A DNA stretch of 64,000 nt from Anaeramoeba ignava (GCA_028826165.1 JAPDFW010000078.1:186001-250000), one strand, 5' to 3'; numbered from the stretch's first letter, positions 24,369 through 37,330 are shown. Translations and numbers: made by a program. The notes: generated by a model from the sequence alone, not told the origin.

Positions 24369-27300
24369 TTATAGTTTATCGTTTTCTTGCAAATCATCAC
24401 CAACCAAAGCAGGTTGAGGATTAAAATCAGGATCAGCTTTTGTATCTTCATCAGATTCAATTTCAGGAAGTTTTTCAATTTGGTCATCAAATTCAATTTC
24501 ACGAAGTTTATCACCAGGTTGTTTTTTTCTTCTACAAAGATCACCTTGTTTAAATCCATGACCTGAAGGACCAAGAACAGTGCATAAAGGAAGGAAGAAG
24601 AGGAAAGAATAAGCAAATGAAAATAGAACTGTTAAAAGAACGAACTTTCCAAATTTTATAAAGAATACGATATAACACAAGAAAAGAAATAGTGAAGCTC
24701 CTATTGTTGTTGTACAACCTGAAAAGATACTAACACCAACACTATAAAGTGCATCTCGAACTCTTTTAACTCGTTTTTTTGATTTTGATGAATTAACTGC
24801 ATGAGCAAAATGAACCTAAAATTCATTTATAAAATTGAAATTAATTTATAAAATTAAAATTCATTTAGAAATTCATTTAAAAATTAAAATTGATTTTGAA
24901 ATTAAAATTCATTTTGAAATTCATTTTGAAATTCATTTTGAAATTCATTTTAAAATTAAAATTCATTTTTAAAATTAAAATTCATTTTGAAATTAAAATT
25001 GAAATTCATTTATAAAATTAAAATTCATTTATAAAATTAAAATTCATTTTGAAATTGAAATTATTTTGAAATTCATTTATGAAATTAAAATTAAAATTAA
25101 AGTTCATTTTGAAATTAAAATTCATTTTGAAATTCATTTATAAAATTAAAATTAAAATATTAAAATTGAAATTCATTTATAAAATTGATATTAAAATATT
25201 AAAATTGAAATCGGATAAAAAATAAACTTACAACATAATCAACTGCAAGTCCTGCAAGAATAGTTGCACAAATACTCTCAATAACACCTAAAGCCCAACC
25301 CATAAGCTGCATGCATCCCAAAACAGAAATAACAATGCAAGTAATTGTGAAAGTAGATAACAAACCAATTCTCCAATTCATAGTGGACAAAGTGATAACA
25401 ACAAAAGCAACAGCAATAGAAGAAACAGAACCAGTAATAGCAGATCTAATAAAGATTTTCTGAGTATTCATCCATACCCACCAACCATCAGCAGTTTGGA
25501 AACAAGAATTAACACCATAAGGAGCTTGTCCGTTTTGATTATTAACATAATTTTGCCAATCATCATAAACAGGTTTAAGTTTAGTATAAGGAATATTATT
25601 AGCCATTTTGAGAAGAGAAGAAAAAGAGGCAGTCATCAATTTGACATCGCCTTCTTTGGAGAATAAAACATCCTGGAAAAAATCATTACGACCCGGACCT
25701 TCGAGATAGGTTTTAAGCGCAACGCCAAACTCATGATTTCCACCATCAGGAATGGGGAAAGAAAGATTGTTATCAGTTCTGTACTGATGGAAATCCACCA
25801 TCACGCATTGTATATCATTCTCGGAAACAATGCTTGGATCTGCTGCTGTTTTGTTGCAAAAACTCTCGATCCACAACTGGTTCTGTGTCGGTTTAAGATC
25901 GAAGTTGTTATCCCATTCAACCGTTCCGTGAGAATCTGGATCGAATTTGTTCACGTTGCTGATGTCGTATCCCTTCAATCCCCATGTTACATCAACTTGA
26001 ACATAGCTTTTCTGTTCAATTGAAATTGGGAAATTGTTTGTTGAGTATTTCAAGAAACGCACAAAGTTACTTGAATCAGGAAGTGATTGTTCTTCATTGT
26101 CTGATGGTTTCATTTTCGCGACTGCAACAACAAAAACAATGAAAATCACTAAAAACACAACAATAAGAACCCAACGGAAAATTTTGTGTGTGATTGTTGG
26201 CGCAAATTTTAAGTACAGAAATCTTTCCACTCTTGTCATTTGTGAAGGATCCATTTTCTTGTTGAGTTTGACAGTTTGGAAAAGTTCGTTTTCGTGCGAT
26301 TTGATTTGTTCTTGGTTTTCATCCTTGTTTTTGCCTTCTTGTTCAACGTCCGAATCTTCTTCGTAAAGTGTATCTGGTTTTTGGAAAAGAGCCGGTTCTT
26401 TTTGATCATCGAATTCTTGAGTATCGATTCCATCCCAATCCATTGCTAGTTTATCTGAACGTTTGCAATTGCAACAGCATACTTTGTTACAAGCTTTGGT
26501 TCCGCAAGTCGAACAACAAACATTTTGTTCCTTTTCGTAAGATAGAAATCCTCCTTTGATTTTGCGTTTGCAAGCGCAGCACCAGCAGCAATGATGATGA
26601 GAGTAATATTTTTCATACATAACAACAATTGCTGGAAATAATGTGATTACTAAAATGTAATTTATTGTAACAAGCTATAAATAATATAAATAATAAGAAA
26701 TAAATAATATAAATAATATAAATAATATAAATAATATAAATAAAATAAATAATATATAATATAAATAATATAAATAAAATAAATAATATAAATAAAATAA
26801 AAATAAATAAAATAAATAATATAAATAATATAAATAATATAAATAATATAAATAATATAAATAAATATTATAAATATTATAAATAATATAAATAATAAAT
26901 AATATAAATAATATAAATAATATAAATAATATAAATAATATAAATAATAATAAATATAGTAAATAAATAATATAAATAAAATAAATAATATAAATAAATA
27001 TTGTGTCTGTTTTTTTTACACAAAATGCAAAAATTCCAAAACTTGAAATTTCAACAATAGGATTAATTGCTGTAACCAAAAAAGCAAATGCAGTAGTTGC
27101 AGATGTTATTGCCATTGCTTTTGCAGCATGAGGATAAGTCCATTTCATTCTGTTTAAAAGAGAATCATTAATTGGAGATCCTTGATGACGAGAGTGATTC
27201 CTAAAAATTAAATTAAAAATTCAATTAAAAAATTCAATTAAAAATTAAATTAAAAATTAAATTAAAAATTAAAAATTCAATTAAAAATTCAATTAAAAAT

Positions 27301-29007
27301 TAAATTAAAAATTAAATTAAAAATTCAATTAAAAAATTAAATTAAAAATTCAATTAAAAATTCAATTAAAAATTCAATTAAAAATTCAATTAATTCAATT
27401 AAAAATTAATAACTCACCAAGTATCTATAAAAATGAAAATATCATCTGCTCCAATGGCAAGAATAATGTAAATAGCAAGAATATTCAAAGAAGAAAAAAA
27501 TTTGATGTTAAACACAACACCATAAAGAATAAGTGCACAAGGAAAAGAAAGCAAAATCTGGAGCATTCCAAAAGAAGCCAAGAAACCAGAACGAGTAGCG
27601 AACCACATATAGAAAAAAACAAAATAAACACTTCCAATAGAAAAATAAGAATCATGAGCAAGAAGCTTATTGAGCTCAGCCAAAATGGCGTAGTCACCAC
27701 CATAAACAACCTCGACATTCTTTTCATCAGCATAAGAATCAAGAACAGAAACAACATCATTGAGCCAAGTAGAGTAGTCATCATTCTGTGAGTCTCTATC
27801 AGAGAATTCATTTGTATAAGATTTAAGAGGAAGACCGAACTCGAAAAACGATCTCAAATACTGACCGGATTGGGTTGTGTTTGAGTAATCAGATCCATAA
27901 AGATAACTGGAGTTTAAATATTGCTCTTGAAGGCTATTTTTGACTTGATTAAAATCGGGATCTATCTCTGAGCCATAAGTATGAAGTGGCCAATCGCTGG
28001 GCTTCTCATTCGGCTCTGTAGTGCCAACTGTTAGAGCTGGAATAACGGAACTTGTGTTTGAACACTCTGTTCCGTTATTAACAAGAACGCAATAGTTGCT
28101 GTAATCCGAAACTTTGATTATTTTAGTCTCAATTTTCCGCATTTGGCCAAGTTGTGTTTCTCCAACTAGGTTCTTTGAGCTTGATGTGTCTTTGTAGATC
28201 ACTTGCAAAGAATAAGTGCTTAAACTTTGTTGTGGTACTGGATCGTTGTTCGAATCAAGTGCATCTTTCGCATTCGTAAATGCATAATATCTTTGTGTTC
28301 GTTCGTCTTTTATATCTCCTGAAATATCTCCTTCTAGTTTAAGATTTAGTGATGCGGCAAGATATGCAATGAAAAATATTGTGATAGTAAAGATCACAAT
28401 TGCCTTTTATATTAATAGAAAAATTAATAAAAAAATTAATAAGGAATTAAATAGAAAAATTATAAGGAAAATTAATAAGAAATTAAATAATAAATTAAAT
28501 AATAAATTATAAGGAATTAAAAAGGAAAATTATAAGGAAAATTAAATAGAAAAATTAATAAGGAATTATATAATAAATTAAATAGAAAAATTATAAGAAA
28601 TTAATAAGAAAAAATTTGATTAAAATTCTTTTTTTTCTTTTTTTTTTGATTTTTGATCAATAAAAAAAAATTAAATAGATGACGTTTCAATAATTTGTAA
28701 TTTTTTTTTTCTTCTTATTTCTTTATTTTTTTATTGATTATTATTGTTGATTATTATTAAAATTTATCTTAATTTTTTGGAATTAATTAATTTATATTTT
28801 GAAAATTTTGTTTATTTATTTTTGAGCAATTCAATTCTTATAAACAATTATTTCCTTTATTTTTTCTTATTTAAAATGATAAAAAAATTTTTTTTAAACA
28901 AAACAAAAACAAAAAAAAAAGGAAAATCAAACCATAATTGTTGGACATTTAACAAAGCAACCTGAACAACATGCATTACATCTATTTGTTTTAAATGTTT
29001 TGGACAT
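24369..29007 (-). CDS. Dispatched/Patched-like RND-family membrane transporter
   Basis: Five exons: 29007-28933, 28403-27418, 27200-27020, 26674-25232, 24815-24369, giving 1043 aa. About 12 membrane segments are arranged as in RND proteins with a sterol-sensing-like first block. After a first TM (AIVIFTITIFFIAYLAASLN) comes a large lumenal loop, then TM2-6 with LAIYIILAIGADDIFIFIDTW, where GADD-x8-TW is the Dispatched/Patched signature. A second lumenal loop follows, then TM8-12 with ILAGLAVDYVVHFAHAV. Two cysteine clusters are notable: the N-terminus (NRCNACCSGCFVKC) and the cytosolic loop (CCWCCACKRK ... CCSTCGTKACNKVCCCNCK). The acidic tail has no motif I know. The start is the only ATG upstream of a GTTTGA donor. 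Sterol, lipid or proton-driven transport is inferred; the substrate is unknown. Confidence 0.85.
24816..25231. repeat. Intron 4 of the Dispatched-like gene
   Basis: 416 nt of AAAATTCATTTTGAAATT and AAATTCATTTATAAAATT units. Confidence 0.75.
26675..27019. repeat. Intron 3 of the Dispatched-like gene: AATAATATAA array
   Basis: 345 nt, mostly (AATAATATAA)n, 9-10-nt period, bounded by GTAAAA donor and TATAG acceptor. Confidence 0.8.
27201..27417. repeat. Intron 2 of the Dispatched-like gene: AAATTCAATTAAA array
   Basis: 217 nt of AAAAATTCAATT / AAAAATTAAATT words. Donor GTGAGT, acceptor TTTAG. Confidence 0.75.
28404..28932. repeat. Intron 1 of the Dispatched-like gene
   Basis: 529 nt. About 28410-28620 is an irregular array of GGAAAATTAATA / AAATTAATAAG words. 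The rest is T- and A-runs. It separates the 25-codon Cys-rich first exon from the first TM. Confidence 0.65.
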
Positions 29008-29158
29008 TGGTTTTATTTTTTTTGTTTTGTGTTTGTTTGTTTTAAGATGAAAAAAAAAAATAAATGAAAAAAAGAAAAAGAATGAAAAAGCAAAAAAAAA
29101 AAAATGAAAAAAAAATGATCAATAAACAAAAAAAAATTTTTTTAATTTAAAAATAAAT
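29008..29158 (-). promoter_or_regulatory. Upstream region of the Dispatched-like gene
   Basis: On the minus strand this reads CTTTTTCATTCTTTTTC and TTTTTTTCATTT within about 110 bp of the start codon (plus-strand ATGAAAAA at 29048-29120). It has the same oriented CATT tract as other genes. Confidence 0.4.
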
Positions 29159-30785
29159 AAATTTATTTTTCTTTTCAATAATATTTCCTAAATAATTTCT
29201 AAATATTCTTTTCAATAACATTTTCTAAATATTTTCTAAATATTCTTTTCAATAACATTTTCTAAATATTTCCTAAATATTCTTTTAATTTTAATTTTAA
29301 TTTATTTGTTCCACTTTTTTTAATTTAAAAACAAAATAAATTTATATTATTCTTTCAATAATTTCTAAATATTCTTTTCAATAACATTTTCTAAATAATT
29401 TCTAAATATTCTTTTCAATAACATTTTCTAAATATTTTCTAAATATTCTTTTAATTTTAATTTTAATTTATTTGTTCCACTTTTTTTAATTTAAAAAACA
29501 AAATAAATTTATATTATTCTTTTCAATAACATTTTCTAAATAATTTCTAAATATTCTTTTCAATAACATTTTCTAAATAATTTCTAAATATTCTTTTAAT
29601 TTTAATTTAAATTTATTTGTTCCACTTTTTTTAATTTAAAAAATAAATAAATTTATTTTTCTTTTCAATAACATTTTCTAAATAATTTCTAAATATTCTT
29701 TTCAATAACATTTCCTAAATAATTTCTAAATATTCTTTTCAATAACATTTTCTAAATAATTTCTAAATATTCTTTTCAATTTAATTTTAATTTATTTGTT
29801 CCACTTTTTTTAATTTAAAAAATAAATAAATTTATTTTTTTCTTTTCAATAACATTTTCTAAATATTTTCTAAATATTCTTTTCAATAACATTTTCTAAA
29901 TAATTTCTAAATATTCTTTTCAATAACATTTTCTAAATATTTTCTAAATATTCTTTTAATTTTAATTTTAATTTATTTGTTCCACTTTTTTTAATTTAAA
30001 AACAAAATAAATTTATTTTTCTTTTCAATAACATTTTCTAAATAATTTCTAAATATTCTTTTAATTTTATTTTAAATTTATTTGTTCCACTTTTTTTAAT
30101 TTAAAAAACAAAATAAATTTATATTTCTTTTCAATAACATTTTCTAAATAATTTCTAAATATTCTTTTCAATAATATTTTCTAAATAATTTCTAAATATT
30201 CTTTTAATTTTAATTTTAATTTATTTGTTCCACTTTTTTTAATTTAAAAAACAAATAAATTTATTTTTCTTTTCAATAACATTTTCTAAATAATTTCCAA
30301 ATATTCTTTTCAATAACATTTCCTAAATAATTCCTAAATCTTCTTTTAATTTTAATTTAAATTTATTTGTTCCACTTTTTTTAATTTAAAAAATAAATAA
30401 ATTTATTTTTCTTTTCAATAACATTTTCTAAATATTTTCTAAATATTCTTTTAATTTTATTTTAAATTTATTTGTTCCACTTTTTTTAATTTAAAAAATA
30501 AATAAATTTATTTTTTTCTTTTCAATAACATTTTCTAAATAATTTCTAAATATTCTTTTCAATAACATTTTCTAAATAATTTCCAAATATTCTTTTCAAT
30601 AACATTTTCTAAATATTTTCTAAATATTCTTTTAATTTTAATTTAAATTTATTTGTTCCACTTTTTTTAATTTAAAAAATAAATTTATTTTATTCTTTTC
30701 AATAACATTTTCTAAATAATTCCTAAATATTCTTTTAATTTTATTTTCTAAATAATTTCCAAATATTTTTTTAATCTTTTTCTAA
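29159..30785. repeat. Nested (higher-order) minisatellite with TTGTTCCAC-bearing units
   Basis: Ten larger units, each ending TTATTTGTTCCACTTTTTTT followed by AATTTAAAAAA(C)AAATAAATT. TTGTTCCAC occurs near 29306, 29472, 29617, 29797, 29977, 30082, 30224, 30367, 30472 and 30653. Between them lie one to four copies of a 37-38-nt subunit, AATAACATTTTCTAAATAAT followed by TTCTAAATATTCTTTTC. Unit length therefore varies between about 105 and 183 nt in subunit-sized steps. No ORF. It fills most of the gap between the Dispatched-like gene start and the P4-ATPase stop. Confidence 0.9.
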
Positions 30786-31063
30786 TTTTAATTTTAATCT
30801 TAATTAAAATTTAAATTTAAAAATTAGATTTGAATTTTATTTTAATTCTGTTCGGATTTCTTTTGTTTATTTCTTTTTAAAATAATGTAAATTTCAATTT
30901 GTTTTCTGTTTTTGTTTTTGTTCTCTTTTCTTAATCAAACCAAATTAAAAAATAGCGAAAAAGAAAGAAAAGAAAAGGAAAGAAAAAAAAAAAAAAAAAA
31001 AGTAAAATTAAAAAGTAAAAAGTAAAAAGTAAAAAGTAAAAAATTAAAGAGAAAAAAAGATTT

Positions 31064-34000
31064 TCAAAGATCTCTCTCAAAATTTTCACCATCATCAATC
31101 TCATCATCAGTTTCATAAAAATCAGTTGTTCTATCTTTTGCAACAACACCAAAAGAAGATCCACGAGGAACAGAGAAAGCAAAACCAGTGAATTTTTCTG
31201 GTTTTCCATCTACAATATAGTTAATAACTTTTTCAGCAAAAAGACTTTGAGTTTTTGTAGGTTTAGAAAGTTTAGTATCATCTTCAACATTGATATCTGA
31301 CAGCTCAATTTCATCTTTGATAGCCATAGTTGATTTAGTGGCAGTAGGTTTATACAGTTGCTGACCAAGCCTTTCACGTTCTTGGATAATATGCCAATCT
31401 TGCGGTCTGTAATTTCGAGAATAGTATTTGATAAAGAAATCCGGAAGCAAACAAAGAACAACAGTGAACAAAACCTGGAGCCAAACAACAGGAACCTTGA
31501 GCGTGTGGAAAACAACATAGTACATTGTGGGCGCTTTAAGAATCAGATTGTACACAATCGCAAACACAAACCAGACAATAATACTTCCCCAAATTGTCAC
31601 GTGATGCATCCAAGTCCAGAAAGTTGTTTCAATCGCAATCTTAAGATTGATGGCGATGATCAACGATGTGTAGATCCCAGTCGACATCCCCCATAATCCT
31701 GTTATTATTCCGTCGTCAGAAAGTGGTTCGTATCGCCACAGAAGGAAAGGAACAAAGAAAAGTACTGCTCCTTGATACACTCCCTGCAAAAGCCAAAGCC
31801 AGAATCTTGTGAACCCGAATAGAAACTCCCGATCCCCTCCTGAATACAACTGCGGATATGCTATTTCTGCGTCTTGTGATACGTCTTGATCAAAAACTGA
31901 GATGACTACAATTGGAAGTGACGAGAACACGACGTTGAATATTGAGATCAGCAATGAATCAAATAGTGTTTGTGCTGACCATGCTGCAAATATTGAGAAG
32001 TATACTTGCATGATACTAAATGCCATGTTCTTGTAAAAAGAGTAAACAATCAATTTTGTGATACGACGATAGGAATATCTTCCGTGAACAAGAATAAGTC
32101 TTTTTTTATTTTTTTTTTTGAATTATTTTTTTTTGTTTAAAAATTAGTAAAAAAAATTGGAATGATTGAAAATGAAAAAGGGGATCACAAACTTTTTTAA
32201 GAATCTAAACTGTGCAATTGCATAATCACTAGCGAGAACTGCTTGCATTCCTTCCTGTCCCGAAATACCTATTCCAACATGAGCGGCTTTTAAAAAAAAT
32301 AATTTAAAAAATAATATAAAATATAAATATAAAAATATAAATATAAAAATATAAATATAAATTTAAATAAATACATTGAATCATGCTAACATCATTAGCA
32401 CCATCTCCAATAGCAAGTGTAATCGCATTCACATTATCCCTAACAAGTTTGACAACAAGAGCCTTTTGCAATGGAGATACACGACAACAAATAACAGCTT
32501 TGCACATCTTTCCAAGTTGGAGAAGATCGAATTTGACAATTCCATCCAGAGCAAACTCCAAAGTTGCTCCATCTATGACAAGAGCGATATTATCATTATT
32601 CGAGTTAGAATGCTCTTTGATAGCTTTTTTCAAGGCTTCCTGTGTGGATTCTAAATTGGGAGCAGATATTGTGATAAGTGTCATTTCAGTGGTTAATAAT
32701 GAGCAAGCAAACCCGATATTGATGGCTGTTTCTTGTTTGTCTCCAGTAAGAACCCATATTTTGATTCCTGCTCTGGCAAGTAATTCTATTGCTTCAGGGA
32801 CTCCTTCTTGCAATTTATCCTCGATTGCTGATGCTCCAACAAGAAGCAAGTTCCTCTCAATTTCTTCTGCCGATTGCTCCAATTTTTCCTTTCTTTTTTC
32901 AATTGAAATATTTGCTTTATGGAATCCTTCGTTCCATTTTTCATACTCGTCTTGAGGAATAACTTTCATTGCAAAACACAATGTCCGCAATCCCTCGTTT
33001 GCGAACATCTCAAGATGCTTTGTGGTTTCGTCCAAATATTTTGATTCAGGTGCTAATCGCTGAGTAATCATATTGTCTGCTCCTTTTGTGTATAATTTAA
33101 TTGTTCCATCTGATGTTTTCACAATAACAGACATTCTTTTACGTCTTGAATTAAATTCAAGAACATTCAGAATTTCAAAAGTTTCATCTTTTCCTTCAAT
33201 TTCTACAGTAACAGTCGATGGTGTTCTTGACTGTATAAATATTTAAATTTAAATTTATTTTTGTATTTATATTTATTTTTGTAAATAATTAAATATCATT
33301 TCAAAAAAAATTAATTATTTTTTTTTATCACAAACATGAAATCTAAACCCAAGCAATTTTCCTGCTTCAACTAATGCTCCTTCGTCTATTAATTTAATCA
33401 GATAAAAATAAATATAAAAATAAAAATAAAAATAAATAAAGATAAAAATAAAAACAAACCTGGAGAAGATGCTTGATAAATAATTTCTCCTTCATTTTTT
33501 GGGTCTTTTTCTGGAATAACCGTATGACAAACAGAAAGCATTGTTAAAAATTCATGAATCATACCTGCAGTTTCATGTTTATTATGAAGATTATTTAATA
33601 AACTATCATCATCAAAAGCTGGATCCTAAAAAAATTTTCCATTAACAAGAAAAGAAAAGAAAAGAAAAGAAAAAAGCAAAAAAAATTTACATCTTTGTTT
33701 CTCGTAATTTCAAGTATTCTTCCTTCACGTTTTGCAGCTGCAACAGCAACTTCTGTAACACCATTACCATAACTTATACCTGATATTGTGCATTTCATAA
33801 ACTCCATCATATTGCAAGTTAAAGTACCTGTTTTATCACTAAATATATATTCGATCTATTTTGTTTTATTTTATTTTATTTTATTTTGTTTTATAAATGA
33901 AATTTAAATGAGTTTTTGGTCTTGATGATAAATTACAATCCCAAGTTCTTCAGATAAATTTGATGTTCTTGCTTTTGCTGGGGTATCTGTTTCGTCGTGA

Positions 34001-35608
34001 TACATATCGATGTCATGATTAATAAAAACAGTTTGAATAAGCTTAACCATTTCCATTGTGACATATAAAGATATTGGGATCATAACATTGCAAACAATAA
34101 TAAAAGAGAAAAATGCATAAACGCCAATAACTGCCGGTTTTAGATTGTCCTTATTAACACTATCACCCATATACCAAGCTGAATTTCCGTATTTATCTTG
34201 CCAACGCGAAGCGAAAACTGCTCCAATGATTCCAATAATGCCAAGAAATATAAAAATGGAGATCAATCTGCTATTTAACTGTTTCTCAACTGTACTTCTT
34301 TTTGAAGGGGGACGACTGCAAATAAATATTTATAAATATTTTTTTTTCATTTCTTGTTTTTGGATATTTTTTTTTCATTTAAAAAATTACGTTGAGTTTT
34401 TCATAATTTTTGAATCAAATCCTGTAAAAACAACAGTTCCAATAACCCATTTTGTATTTCTTAAAGCACAACCTCTAAGTAACATTTGCTGATTCGAAAG
34501 TGAGTGAGTTTCATCGTTATAATCCAAAGCTGCATCAAAATTATATAATCTATTATTTGGAAGTTCGGATTGAACTGTAGCATGAAAATTTGATAAAGCA
34601 GCTTCGTCTTGAGCAAGGAAACTTGTTACTTGGAGACCTTGTCTAATTTTAAGATTTGTTTCTCTAAAAACATCAAAAATCAAAAATCAAAATTTAAAAA
34701 AAATTCACAAAAAAAATCAAAAAAAAATCAAAAAAAAATGAAAGGTTAATCAATAAATAAATAATTAATTAATTAATTACCCATCCAAATTGCAAGTATC
34801 GATATAGCACATACTCATTGGTTCACTTGTAGAAAGTATAACTATATCAGCTGGAAAAAATTGTCCATTTTGAACTTTTATAATATCTCCAACTTGAATA
34901 TCTTTCCATTTAACATTTTTAAATGAACCATTTCGCAAACAAACTGCAACAGTATTGTTAATTTTCTTATCTGATTTACGTCTTTGTGCATCTTCATATG
35001 CTTCTCGAATTGCTGTGATAGTTAATACAAAAATTAATGGTAAAACTGAAACTGTTGGATTTAATGGTGAAAAAGGGAAATATTCAAGAATTATAACAAT
35101 TAAAAAATAAAAATTTGCTAATCTTCGAAACTATTTTAAATTTTATAAATGAATTTTAATTTTAATTTTAATTTTAATTTTAATTTTAATTTATAAATGA
35201 ATTTTAATTTATAAATGAATTTTTAAATGTAAAAACCTGTTCAAATAAATTTTTTGGAAGAAAAGTCAATAAATTATATCTTGTAGTTTTAATAGAATTT
35301 CCAATAAAAGGAAAGTCTTTATCACGCTCCTGATCTGTAATTTGAATTATTCTTGTAGGTGTAGATTCATCTGCCTAAAAAAAAAAAACAAAAAAAAAAG
35401 TCAAAATAATCAAAGAAACATTTCAAAAAAAAAGAAAAAGAAAAATGAAAAAGAAAGTGGTAAATTTCCAAATTTAAGTTCAGTTAAATTCATATTTAAA
35501 TGTTGTTTTATTATTGTGTTCGTGTTTATTTATTATTTATTTATTTTTTCTTATTTTTTCTTATTTCTATTCAAAAAAAAAATTTTTTTATTTATTGTGA
35601 TTTACCAT
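31064..35608 (-). CDS. P4-type phospholipid flippase (DRS2/ATP8-like)
   Basis: Eleven exons: 35608-35606 (ATG only), 35374-35237, 35130-34781, 34663-34391, 34315-33937, 33855-33691, 33625-33460, 33385-33336, 33230-32375, 32286-32193, 32099-31064, giving 1169 aa with every phase closing. P-type motifs: actuator CNLDGETNLK, phosphorylation site [16 protein letters not shown] (Asp of DKTGT), nucleotide domain YQASSPDEGALV and YTKGADNMI, hinge [18 protein letters not shown], and [11 protein letters not shown] with [14 protein letters not shown]. Ten TMs; the last exon carries TM5-10 from [11 protein letters not shown] to DFFIKYY, and a cytosolic tail. P4 enzymes move aminophospholipids to the cytosolic leaflet at Golgi, endosomes or plasma membrane and usually need a CDC50 partner, not present here. 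The first Met in exon 2 or later would delete the N-terminus. Confidence 0.95.
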
Positions 35609-35760
35609 TTTAATTTATTGAACAAAAAAAATAATAAAAATAATAATAAAAAAAAAAAGGAAAGGAAAAGAAAATAAGAAAATAAAAAAATGAAAAAAAA
35701 AAATAAAATTTGAAAAATTTTTTTGCATTTAAACAAAAAAAAATAATAAAACATCATTTT
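35609..35760 (-). promoter_or_regulatory. Upstream region of the P4-ATPase gene
   Basis: The minus strand contains TTTTTTTCATTTTTTTATTT (plus-strand 35684-35703) about 80 bp before the ATG-only exon, flanked by A/T runs. Confidence 0.4.
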
Positions 35761-35917
35761 GACTAACTATCATTTAAAAAAAAAATTAATGAAACTTCAC
35801 AAAAAATTTTTTCTGAATTAGACTTATTAAAATTGTTTTCTTTTTTATTTTTTTTAAATCAAAAAAATTTGGAAAAAAAAAAATTAAAAAAAGAAAAATT
35901 AAAAAAAGAAAAATTTG

Positions 35918-37288
35918 TTATTTAACGAAAGAATCAAATTTTGAAATATTTTGAAGAACATTTGCTCGATTAGTTTCAACAATAACTCCATTTAATATCA
36001 TTTCATCTAAAATCATATAAGCTTTATCTAAGTTATACATGATATCCAATTCACACTAATAAATAAAAATTTAAATTTAAATTAAACAAGATCAAAAATG
36101 AAAATTTGATTGATTGATTTATTTACGACATTTTTGAAGTGTTTATCATAAGCTTCTACAAGACAATGAATTAATTCATAAATTCCCATTTCGTTTTCAT
36201 CATCATCAACTGCTGCAATAAAAAATAAACTTGCATATCTTCTATATATAATTTTTAATTCTCTAAACTCGAAAAAAGAGCACTAATAATAGAATAATAA
36301 TCAATGATTAATTTTGTATTTAGATTTGTATTTAGATTTGTATTTGTATTTATATTTAAATTATATTTTAATTTGAATTTATATTTGTATTTATATTTGT
36401 ATTTGTATTTAAAATTTGTATTTGAATTTATATTTATATTTATATTTATATTTATATTTTTATTTGTATTTGTATTTGTATTTAAATTTTTATTTATATT
36501 TATATTTATATTTATATTTATATTTTATATTTGTATTTGTATTTGTATTTGTATTTATATTTATATTTAAATTTATATTATATTTTTTATATTTATATTT
36601 ATATTTTTATTTTGTATTTATATTTATATTTATATTTATATTTATATTTATATTTAGTTTATATTTTATATTTAAATTTATATTTAAATTTATATTTATA
36701 TTTATATTTATATTTATATTTATATTTATATTTGTATTTGTATTTGCATTTGTATTTGTATTTATATTTATATTTATTTTATATTTGTATTTTATTTTGA
36801 ATTTATATTTATTTTTTATAATTATATTTATATTTATATTTATATTTATATTTGTATTTGTATTTGTATTTGTATTTGTATTTAAATTATTTGTATTTGT
36901 ATTTTTATATTTATATTTATTATATATTTATATTTATATTTTATTATATTTATTTTATATTTATATTTATATTTATTTGTATTTGTATTTGTATTTGTAT
37001 TTGTATTTGTATTTATATTTATATTTATATTTGTATTTGTAATTATATTTGAATTTATATTTGGATTTAAATTTGTAATTGTATTTGTATTTATATTTGT
37101 ATTTGTATTTGTATTTGTTTGAGAATTGTTTTGTCAAACAAAATTACATCAGTTTCTTTTCTTGCTAAACAACTTCGAGTTACTTCATTTTCAAGAGCAA
37201 TTCTATGTTCTTGTGAAAATTGTTCTGAATAATATTGAGCTAATCTTGTTTGTCCTAGTTTATTTACGATTAGAAAAAAAAGGATCAT
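35918..37288 (-). CDS. AP4S1: AP-4 complex subunit sigma
   Basis: Small chain of the AP-4 adaptor, which acts at the trans-Golgi without clathrin. Three exons: 37288-37148, 36282-36127, 36055-35918, giving 144 aa, the same length as the human protein. Text matches: [20 protein letters not shown], the [17 protein letters not shown] join, [35 protein letters not shown], and ending [13 protein letters not shown]. The DENEM and LDIMxNLDK motifs fit AP-4 better than AP-1/2/3. Donor choice for exon 2 (GTC|GTAAAT) keeps the conserved Val. AP-4 has been lost in many lineages, so its retention is informative. Intron 1 is an 865-nt TTTATA/TTTGTA array. Confidence 0.92.
36283..37147. repeat. Intron 1 of AP-4 sigma: TTTATA/TTTGTA hexamer array
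   Basis: 865 nt of (TATTTA)n with blocks of (TATTTG)n. The two hexamers alternate in patches of 3-8 units. Long ORFs inside are artefacts. Confidence 0.85.
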
Positions 37289-37330
37289 AACGAAAGAAAA
37301 AGAAAAAATGAAAAAATGAAAAAATGAAAT
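37289..37330 (-). promoter_or_regulatory. CATT tract upstream of AP-4 sigma
   Basis: On the minus strand: three tandem TTTTTTCAT units within 42 bp of the ATG (plus-strand ATGAAAAA at 37308-37328). Confidence 0.45.

Noticed and set aside
35493..35493. ATG at 35493 as the P4-ATPase start
   Set aside because: It opens only 27 codons of Phe-rich sequence and no donor in it joins the next exon in the right phase; the ATG|GT at 35608 does.
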